Below are positions 1-4,076 of a stretch of 7,946 nucleotides of DNA, piece after piece. The position numbers and the translations under genes are program-made. Every line of letters starts with the position of its first letter. Position 1 is the stretch's first letter. This DNA comes from Chitinophagaceae bacterium (lineage in GTDB: Bacteria > Bacteroidota > Bacteroidia > Chitinophagales > Chitinophagaceae), in assembly GCA_009996555.1 (NCBI GenBank), contig JAACZX010000496.1:1-7946 (forward strand), in the 5' to 3' direction. A model generated the notes under the pieces. It ran no database searches. It had not been told where the DNA came from and was given only the letters and a program-made list of their open reading frames with translations.

Positions 1-161
1 ATATCAATGAATTGCTGCAATTCTTTTTGTTGCCACTCGTGGAGTTCTTCAAATACTTCCAATGTAGTTGTGATCTCCAATTCGATTTTGAAGAGGAAAT
101 GGAGCATCTGCAGTCTTATCAGATCTATAAAGATGTTAGCGTCGGTTATGGCGATTTTCAT
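1..161 (-). CDS. PIN-domain protein, partial (3' part outside window)
   Basis: The minus-strand frame opens with ATG at 161-159 and stays open for 53 codons to the window edge, so only the N-terminal part is visible. It begins MKIAITDANIFIDL, the usual first strand of PIN-fold nucleases with the first catalytic Asp at residue 7. This is followed by TTTLEVFEEL (residues 31-40), matching the segment that supplies the next acidic residue (Glu38 or Glu39). The remaining acidic residues would lie beyond the window. PIN proteins of this size are usually Mg-dependent RNases acting as toxins. The start overlaps the stop of the XRE-ImmA gene in an ATGA arrangement, implying translational coupling. A PIN or PIN-like gene directly after an XRE-ImmA/IrrE gene is a recurrent toxin-antitoxin-like layout. 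The PIN assignment is fairly secure from the N-terminus; the target is unknown. Confidence 0.75.
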   Translation of the reverse strand, partial: MKIAITDANIFIDLIRLQMLHFLFKIELEITTTLEVFEELHEWQQKELQQFID

Positions 162-1216
162 GAAGGAATGTTATCCAGAATGTCTCTAAAAGCAGCCAGT
201 TTTTGGTTGTTTAAGGCTGCGGCTTTGGAAGTTGAAATTACATCTTCTGCTACAGCTTTTATAAGGAGTTGTAAGAAACGATCTGATCCTTCTTTACCGC
301 TAAAAACATGGAATTCTTTTTCCTTTGTTTTATAGCGATTGTAATTGATCATGAAAAATTTATGGTATGATGCAGTTATGATGCCAAGGTTGAGTGAACG
401 ATACATGATGGCAGAAAGTGAAATGCCGTAGTCGGCAGCAATGAGCGAAAGCTCCTGCATGAATACTTTTGTTCTTTTATTACCGAAGTATTGTTTTAAT
501 TTCTCTTCGGGTAACAGCATTGCTCCTGCGAACATGTCGCAATATTTTTCTGAAAGTTTTTCGTCTAAGTGTGAAAGATCAAGGTATAAATGTGCAAGCT
601 CGTGGAGTGCAGTGAAGCGTTTGCGCACAAGCGGAATGTTGCTGCTGTTATTAAATACGATTACCGGAATTTTATTCTGCACGATAGTGCTCATTCCTGA
701 GAATGCTTCATCGACTTCTATAGGCAATACTTTTATGTTATGCTCTTCGAGCATTTCAATTACATTAATGAGTCCATCGGTTCCGATGTTCCACTCTTCT
801 CTTAAATCTTTTGCTGCCTGTTCTACATCTTCGGGAGTAGCTGCATTTTTTGCTTTTGCCGGGAATGGCATGTTGTTGTTAATGCCTAATAAATCTTCGA
901 GTTCAAGGTAACGTTCAAGGTGTTCGGCAGTTTTGTTGATGATCTTATCCTGCTCTCTTATGGGCAGTTTCTTCAACTTACGGAAACGGATATCCTCTAA
1001 CGAAACAGTAGCTTCACGAAAAAAGTAATCGGGATTAAGGTCTAATGCTTTACTTAGTGTTGAAAGTATTTCACTGTCGGGTTTGGCTTCGCCTGTTTCC
1101 AGACGATTGATGAATTGTTTGTTCCATTTTCCGTTGGTAGCATCTGCCAGATCCTGCAGGGAGTAGCCCTTCATTTTCCTGGCAGCTTTGAGGCGTTCAG
1201 GGAAACTATTGGTCAT
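158..1216 (-). CDS. XRE-family HTH regulator fused to ImmA/IrrE-type zinc metallopeptidase
   Basis: A 352-residue protein. Residues about 7-65 form a Cro/C1-type helix-turn-helix (LKAARKMKGYSLQDLADATN, then NRLETGEAKP). After a helical linker, residues about 140-290 form an ImmA/IrrE (M78) peptidase domain. HELAH at 205-209 is the HExxH zinc motif, and EKYCDMFAGAMLLP (223-236) carries the likely third zinc ligand, Glu223, in the family's conserved pattern. ImmA cleaves a partner repressor and IrrE cleaves DdrO; fused XRE-ImmA proteins are typically autoregulators and antitoxin partners. This gene is first in a two-gene unit with a PIN-domain gene, overlapping it by 4 bp. The ATG at 1216 places the HTH at the usual distance from the N-terminus. 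No Shine-Dalgarno is seen, as is usual in Bacteroidota. A promoter and inverted repeats lie at 1252-1300. Whether the protease cleaves itself, the PIN protein or another regulator cannot be told. Confidence 0.92.
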   Translation of the reverse strand: MTNSFPERLKAARKMKGYSLQDLADATNGKWNKQFINRLETGEAKPDSEILSTLSKALDLNPDYFFREATVSLEDIRFRKLKKLPIREQDKIINKTAEHLERYLELEDLLGINNNMPFPAKAKNAATPEDVEQAAKDLREEWNIGTDGLINVIEMLEEHNIKVLPIEVDEAFSGMSTIVQNKIPVIVFNNSSNIPLVRKRFTALHELAHLYLDLSHLDEKLSEKYCDMFAGAMLLPEEKLKQYFGNKRTKVFMQELSLIAADYGISLSAIMYRSLNLGIITASYHKFFMINYNRYKTKEKEFHVFSGKEGSDRFLQLLIKAVAEDVISTSKAAALNNQKLAAFRDILDNIPS

Positions 1217-1251
1217 AGTTGTTGTAGTTGGTTGAATTTAAGTGATAAAAT

Positions 1252-1300
1252 CCACAAAGCTGTGGACAAATTTAAGTTGATTTGTCTATTTTGTCCAAAA
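1252..1300. promoter_or_regulatory. Cluster of inverted repeats, probable operator of the XRE-ImmA gene
   Basis: Several overlapping symmetric elements lie on the promoter. CCACA-AAGC-TGTGG occupies 1252-1265. GACAAAT (1265-1271) and ATTTGTC (1280-1286) form an 8-bp-spaced inverted repeat overlapping the -7 box. TTTTG-TC-CAAAA (1289-1300) covers the -33 box, and GGACAAA (1264-1270) also pairs with TTTGTCC (1290-1296). The TTTGTC half-site therefore occurs three times. XRE regulators bind such dyads and the site is directly upstream of the XRE-ImmA gene, so autoregulation is the natural inference. Which dyad is bound is undecided. Confidence 0.5.
1267..1299 (-). promoter_or_regulatory. Bacteroidota-type promoter for the XRE-ImmA/PIN operon
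   Basis: Read on the minus strand there is a -7 box TAAATTTG (1274-1267), a perfect fit to TAnnTTTG. A -33 box TTTG lies at 1299-1296, separated from it by 21 bp. The expected transcript start near 1260 gives a leader of about 45 nt before the ATG at 1216. Position, orientation and spacing all fit; no experimental support is available. Confidence 0.6.
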
Positions 1301-1307
1301 GTATTTT

Positions 1308-1315
1308 TATATTTG
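1308..1315 (+). promoter_or_regulatory. Plus-strand -7 box (TATATTTG)
   Basis: TATATTTG at 1308-1315 fits TAnnTTTG exactly. A TTTG lies upstream at 1281-1284 with 23 bp between, at the long end of the accepted range; a second TTTTG (1289-1293) is too close. If active, transcription would begin near 1322 and run rightward into the hairpin-rich region and perhaps the DUF2188 operon. It is divergent from the XRE-ImmA promoter and shares the TTTGTC repeats. Confidence 0.4.
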
Positions 1316-1320
1316 AACTG

Positions 1321-1364
1321 GAAAATAAAAACCCCAGCAGATATTACGAGTATCGACCGGGGTT
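1321..1364 (-). terminator. Possible minus-strand intrinsic terminator
   Basis: Read on the minus strand, AACCCCGG and CTGGGGTT form an 8-bp stem (one G-T pair, with GATA/TATC in the loop) followed at once by TTTTTATTTTC. This is a good rho-independent shape. It would end a leftward transcript from the 1430-1600 region before it enters the XRE-ImmA promoter. The same DNA is the first hairpin of the candidate plus-strand RNA, so it may serve both strands. Confidence 0.4.
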
Positions 1365-1557
1365 ATAATTCGGTGGGATTCAGTGCAGTATCCGATGTAG
1401 AAAACCTACATTACCGAAGTTTGTTTGTATTAACAAGAACAAAGTAAGCACATTGCGATAAATCTGCAAATTGTGGCTTTACCTCCTTCAGACGAACTCT
1501 TCCAACAACCTGCGCCGGCTAGTAACTCCTGATCCGTGAGAACGGAGTGTATTTTCT
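1322..1557 (+). ncRNA. Candidate structured non-coding RNA or long structured leader
   Basis: No convincing plus-strand gene lies between 1217 and 1579, yet the DNA is packed with complementary arms. AACCCC (1330-1335) pairs with GGGGTT (1359-1364), enclosing GATAT/GTATC. TTCGGT (1369-1374) pairs with ACCGAA (1413-1418), enclosing GGAT/ATCC (1376-1379, 1390-1393) and GATGTAG/CTACATT (1394-1400, 1406-1412), a three-way junction. TTTGTT-TGT pairs with ACA-AACAAA (1420-1443). GTAAGC...GCTTTAC (1444-1482) forms a 13-bp bulged hairpin. A hairpin with a GAGA loop and U-rich tail (1533-1557) closes the region. The helices follow one another with almost no spacers. A -7 box ends 7 bp before the proposed start. 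I do not recognise a known RNA family; tmRNA, RNase P and SRP RNA hallmarks are absent. It could instead be the 5' leader of the DUF2188 operon. Strand choice rests on the promoter, the terminator and a few G-U pairs. Confidence 0.45.
1525..1557 (+). terminator. Probable intrinsic terminator at end of the structured region
   Basis: TCCGT-GAGA-ACGGA (1533-1546) is a compact 5-bp stem with a GNRA loop, nested between ACTCC (1525-1529) and GGAGT (1544-1548), and followed by GTGTATTTTCTT. Its outer sequence resembles the clear terminator at 2166-2197: both begin ACTCCTGA and end GGAGT plus TATTTT. No plus-strand protein gene precedes it, which is one reason to suspect an RNA gene upstream. Confidence 0.45.
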
Positions 1558-1579
1558 TACTCATAAAAAAAATCATGAC

Positions 1580-1804
1580 ATGAGTAAAAAGAATCAGCAT
1601 GTGGTCCCGCATGGAAAAGAATGGGCAGTAAAAGGTGCCGGAAACGGCAAGGCAACCGTGATTGTTCCCACCCAACAGGAAGCAATTGCCAAAGGAAGAG
1701 AAATTGCTCAGAACCAAGGTTCGGAGTTATTAATTCACAATCGTCAAGGCCAGATACGTGAAAAGAATACGTATGGTGTTGATCAACATCCGCCGAAAGG
1801 CTAA
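1580..1804 (+). CDS. DUF2188 family small protein
   Basis: A 74-residue protein beginning MSKKNQHVVPHG. It has the DUF2188 pattern: HVVPHGKEWAVKGAGN at the start, a central helix with TQQEAIAKGREIAQNQGSELLIH (residues about 32-54, of which the GREIA..QGSELLIH core is most typical), and IREKNTYGVDQHPPKG at the end. Family members are short cytoplasmic proteins of unknown biochemical role found widely in bacteria, often beside other small stress-type proteins. An in-frame GTG exists at 1547, but the extra residues are unlike the family and lie in the terminator hairpin, so ATG 1580 is preferred; it has only an A-rich tract upstream rather than a Shine-Dalgarno. The next gene starts 12 nt after the stop, so the two are almost certainly co-transcribed. 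Confidence 0.85.
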   Translation: MSKKNQHVVPHGKEWAVKGAGNGKATVIVPTQQEAIAKGREIAQNQGSELLIHNRQGQIREKNTYGVDQHPPKG

Positions 1805-1812
1805 AAGGAGGT
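1805..1812 (+). promoter_or_regulatory. Strong Shine-Dalgarno AAGGAGGT for the DUF1508 gene
   Basis: AAGGAGGT sits 4 nt before the ATG at 1817 and fixes this start. Such a full Shine-Dalgarno is unusual in Bacteroidota, and no other gene in the window has one as strong. AAGGAGGTAA (1805-1814) is perfectly complementary to TTACCTCCTT at 1479-1488 in the structured region upstream. Confidence 0.8.
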
Positions 1813-1816
1813 AACT

Positions 1817-2152
1817 ATGAGCTATCCAAGGTATGAAATTAACAAGGACGCAAAAGGAGAATTCAGATTTAACCTGATCAGTGCTAACTACAAAGTAATT
1901 CTTGTGAGCGAAGGTTATACCAGCAAGCAGAATTGCTATAATGGTATTGAATCATGTCAGAAGAATTCACCCAAAGATGAGCGTTACCAACGACTCACAT
2001 CAAGCAACAGTAAGTATTATTTTAATCTGACGGCAGAAAACGGCCACATTATTGGTACAAGTGAATTGTATGATTCCTATTCCGGCAGAGAGAATGGTAT
2101 AGATGCTGTTAAGCGTGACGGTCCAACGAAAACTATTGTTGATAAAACATAG
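1817..2152 (+). CDS. YegP-like protein with two DUF1508 repeats
   Basis: A 111-residue protein made of two similar halves. Residues about 6-52 contain FRFNLISANYKVILVSEGY followed by NCYNGIESCQKNSP. Residues about 61-103 contain YYFNLTAENGHIIGTSELY followed by GRENGIDAVKRDGP. Each half is a beta-strand pair plus helix typical of DUF1508 (YegP), and two tandem copies is the usual family length. The first repeat ends in NSP and the second in DGP, the common KxxAP-like ending. Function is unknown; YegP-type proteins are small soluble proteins sometimes linked to stress responses. It follows the DUF2188 gene by 12 nt with an unusually strong ribosome-binding site and is followed within 15 nt by a clear terminator, so the two genes form a compact operon. 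Confidence 0.88.
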   Translation: MSYPRYEINKDAKGEFRFNLISANYKVILVSEGYTSKQNCYNGIESCQKNSPKDERYQRLTSSNSKYYFNLTAENGHIIGTSELYDSYSGRENGIDAVKRDGPTKTIVDKT

Positions 2153-2165
2153 TTTTTTGTAAAGC

Positions 2166-2197
2166 ACTCCTGAAACGAAGTGAGGAGTTTATTTTTT
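2166..2197 (+). terminator. Intrinsic terminator of the DUF2188-DUF1508 operon
   Basis: ACTCCT (2166-2171) pairs with AGGAGT (2183-2188) around an 11-nt loop, followed by TTATTTTTTC. It begins 14 nt after the DUF1508 stop codon and is the clearest rho-independent terminator in the window. Confidence 0.8.
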
Positions 2198-2216
2198 CAT
2201 TTTTAAACATCGTTAC

Positions 2217-2381
2217 ATGAACAGAAATGTTACCCATTATTTGGCGAAAGACCAGATAAGGATTTGCCATTCAAATAAGGTTTGCCTTGAAGCAAGAGGG
2301 AGAAATGCAGAGGTGATTACAACAGCCGTTGCTGTACTGTTATTTGCAAGTGCGATTTATTATTTAAGCAAGGCATCGTAA
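2217..2381 (+). CDS. Small tail-anchored membrane protein, 54 residues
   Basis: A short frame from ATG 2217 to TAA 2379-2381. The product starts MNRNVTHYLAKDQIRICHSN, has a basic middle (KVCLEARGRN), then a hydrophobic stretch VITTAVAVLLFASAIYYL at about residues 33-50 and a short SKAS tail. One C-terminal membrane segment preceded by basic residues predicts a cytoplasmic N-terminus and a tail-anchored peptide. The gene lies between the DUF1508 terminator and another terminator (2394-2424) that starts 13 nt after its stop, as expected for a separate small transcription unit. I see no ribosome-binding site and no good promoter, and I do not recognise the family. It could be a small membrane stress protein or a type I toxin-like peptide; a chance frame cannot be excluded. 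Confidence 0.5.
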   Translation: MNRNVTHYLAKDQIRICHSNKVCLEARGRNAEVITTAVAVLLFASAIYYLSKAS

Positions 2382-2393
2382 GTTCAAGTGTAG

Positions 2394-2424
2394 AGGGTTG
2401 TTCTAACAGGGCAACCCTTTCTTA
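2394..2424 (+). terminator. Intrinsic terminator after the small membrane protein gene
   Basis: AGGGTTG (2394-2400) pairs with CAACCCT (2412-2418) around an 11-nt loop, followed by TTCTT. The stem is strong but the U-tract is short. Its place 13 nt beyond the 54-codon frame supports that frame being real. Confidence 0.65.
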
Positions 2425-2471
2425 AACAGCGATGATTACCGGAGCATTATTTCCTACTAAAAAATCAGGTA

Positions 2472-2732
2472 ATGGATAGTTACGAAAACTTTCAACCGAA
2501 CAGCGAAGAAGAAAGACTGTGGACGGAGCAGTATAACGGGCTGTCAAACTATATCTCTGAAAGAATCAGAGGGCTTGATCAAAAGGAGCGATTGCCTGTT
2601 TTAAGAAGTTTAGAACCAACTGATCTTTCATTGATGAATCTTTATTTGCAAGCATTAAAGAGGGAGGATTATGAAACCTGCGTTGTTGCTAAAGAATTAT
2701 TATTAGAAAGAGGATTTTCTATTCCCAATTAG
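2472..2732 (+). CDS. Unrecognised small helical protein, 86 residues
   Basis: An 86-residue, overall acidic protein without cysteine clusters, signal peptide or membrane segment. It begins MDSYENFQPNSEEERLW and appears mainly helical (NYISERIRGLDQKERLPVL, then LMNLYLQALKREDYETCVVA and KELLLERGFSIPN at the end). The even spread of hydrophobic residues and lack of low-complexity sequence suggest a true small cytoplasmic protein. AGGT immediately precedes the ATG, a weak ribosome site. It stands alone: a terminator ends upstream at 2424 and a repeat-containing spacer and convergent zeta-kinase gene follow. I do not recognise a family and propose no function. Confidence 0.6.
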   Translation: MDSYENFQPNSEEERLWTEQYNGLSNYISERIRGLDQKERLPVLRSLEPTDLSLMNLYLQALKREDYETCVVAKELLLERGFSIPN

Positions 2733-2750
2733 AAAACTGAAAGGGGATAG

Positions 2751-2831
2751 TGGCCACGAATTACACGTATGGTCACGAATCAGTAAAGGGTGTCAATTGT
2801 TGGCCACAGATAGACGCAGATAAGCACAGAT
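2751..2831. repeat. Degenerate 10-bp-period intergenic repeat in two arms
   Basis: Two arms begin with the same TGGCCAC word exactly 50 bp apart (2751 and 2801). Each has about three units of roughly 10 bp. In the first the unit resembles CACGAATTA (CACGAAT, CACGTAT, CACGAAT); in the second it resembles CACAGATAAG (CACAGAT, CGCAGAT, CACAGAT). Similar GGCCACGAATTACACGAAT and CACAGATTAGCACAGAT strings recur between genes in many bacterial genomes; I recall this as a general pattern and cannot verify copy number here. It lies between two convergent genes. Confidence 0.55.
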
Positions 2832-2870
2832 GAAATTCAATTTGTTTATTAAGCCGATATACAGAATGGG

Positions 2871-3638
2871 CTAAGAAAGCGACGAATCAGTGTACAACTG
2901 CTTCACTACGTGTTCATGGACCCACCAGGGCATGTTTTCGGTTTTGGGATTGAAGTTTTTCTGGTCGTCGATTTCTGCAACGGGTTCGATACTTCTTTCT
3001 TCGGTGGAGTTATCGAATAAATAAATGCGATGACATAGCGGGATGATTTGTGGCAGAACCAGTAGTGATTCGTCGTATCGTTTTAGAATCTTTTCTTCCG
3101 GTACATCGTGACCACCAGACAATACCCGTTGCTTCACCCTGGCAATATTGATTGCGGGATCGACCGTGCAAATAAAATAGAGGTAATTTTTATACCCTGC
3201 ATTCAGACTTTGCTTGAGGAAATTGATTTTAGAGGGATGGCTTAATACTGTTTCAAACGTAAAGGTTTCTTCGTTCAACAGCAGGCGGTAGCGAATAAAA
3301 TCGGCAGCCAGTGCTGCATCATATGGTGAAACTGTATCTTTTACGATTAACATTCCTTCTGCACTGCGAATGCTTACAGTAGTATTTTCGTCTGCTGCTT
3401 TTTGTAGCCAGCTTTTGCCCGTTGTTTGAAGGAAGCTGTTAAACTCTTCATCGGAAATTTTAATATTGAACTGCGCAGGCAGGTTAAGTACTCCTTTTTC
3501 ATTGAGGGCTTTTTCAATTTCGTCGGCATTTACAAAGGGGCCGCTGTAAAAATTATTCCTCACCGCCTGGAGAATGGTGCTTTTGCCGCTACCGTTTGGG
3601 CCGGCCATGATGCGGAGCCGCTTACCTGGTGACTGCAT
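2871..3638 (-). CDS. Zeta-toxin-like P-loop kinase (COG4185 type)
   Basis: A 255-residue protein with Walker A GPNGSGKST at residues 13-21. FVNADEIEKAL (35-45) follows as the substrate-side loop, then TFTFETVLSHPSKINFL (125-141) with the conserved FET/S segment. RVKQRVLSGGHDVPEEKI (167-184) supplies the lid arginines and is a hallmark of this family, and KRYDESL and IYLFDNS (206-212) complete it. Zeta toxins phosphorylate UDP-N-acetylglucosamine and block cell-wall synthesis; many chromosomal COG4185 members are not biochemically defined, so the substrate is inference. The last 40 residues (MPWWVHEHVVKQL) extend past the kinase core. The gene overlaps the preceding small gene by 17 bp, and I take the two as a toxin-antitoxin-like pair. 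ATG at 3638 is preferred, although an internal ATG (residue 11) lies just before Walker A. Confidence 0.85.
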   Translation of the reverse strand: MQSPGKRLRIMAGPNGSGKSTILQAVRNNFYSGPFVNADEIEKALNEKGVLNLPAQFNIKISDEEFNSFLQTTGKSWLQKAADENTTVSIRSAEGMLIVKDTVSPYDAALAADFIRYRLLLNEETFTFETVLSHPSKINFLKQSLNAGYKNYLYFICTVDPAINIARVKQRVLSGGHDVPEEKILKRYDESLLVLPQIIPLCHRIYLFDNSTEERSIEPVAEIDDQKNFNPKTENMPWWVHEHVVKQLYTDSSLS

Positions 3639-3969
3639 GCAGTACTTTGGAAGTGTTGTATTTAACGTAGAAAGCCTGACGGTTTGTTTTCGATTCTACG
3701 GGGCTTATATGCCCTTGTGCAGAAATCTTGATGAGGCTATTGTCTTTCACATACACCCTTTCAATTCCGAGAGCTTTTGCTTCTGCTGCTGCATTAAAGC
3801 CTGCCTGAACGGTAATGTTTTTAACAATGGAATAGGCGTCTGCTTTGTCTTCCACTTCGGAAAAATTATATGGACGAGCATGGGTCTTCACAGCCGTTTT
3901 TACGACAACTCTTGCGTATTGTCGACGACCAAAACGTGCACTTTTATTGGCTATTCTCCTGCGTTCCAT
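3622..3969 (-). CDS. Small basic protein, putative partner/antitoxin of the zeta-like kinase
   Basis: A 115-residue, Arg/Lys-rich protein (MERRRIANKSARFGRRQYAR at the start). The middle, residues about 41-68, looks helical (DKADAYSIVKNITVQAGF, then AAAEAKALGIE). Residues 70-90 contain a likely beta-hairpin (RVYVKDNSLIKISAQGHISP), and the C-terminus has another strand (AFYVKYNTS). No helix-turn-helix is evident. Its 3' end overlaps the zeta-like kinase gene by 17 bp in the same direction, the order antitoxin-toxin typical of such modules, so neutralising the kinase is the likely role. This is inferred from position; it does not look like the classic epsilon antitoxin. The ATG at 3969 has no Shine-Dalgarno. 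Confidence 0.65.
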   Translation of the reverse strand: MERRRIANKSARFGRRQYARVVVKTAVKTHARPYNFSEVEDKADAYSIVKNITVQAGFNAAAEAKALGIERVYVKDNSLIKISAQGHISPVESKTNRQAFYVKYNTSKVLHAVTR

Positions 3970-4076
3970 TGAGCTAATTTACAAAAAATTAAATTATTGC
4001 TGTTTTGTCCACTATGTCAGGTAAAATATCTTCTTTGAAACTGTGCCTTTGAATCAAATACTTGGTTGAGAATAGT

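Noticed and set aside
441..911. 156-codon plus-strand frame inside the XRE-ImmA gene
   Set aside because: Antisense shadow: serine/cysteine-rich composition without family features, while the opposite strand encodes a clear HTH-peptidase.
1365..1425. Three-way-junction region considered as an integron attC site or a tRNA fragment
   Set aside because: The core GTTRRRY/RYYYAAC sites of attC are missing and no acceptor stem, T-loop or CCA-type end is present.
2432..2479. 15-codon frame MITGALFPTKKSGNG overlapping the start of the 86-residue gene
   Set aside because: Too short to judge, no regulatory codon pattern or attenuator-type hairpin, and no ribosome site; the overlap is probably chance.
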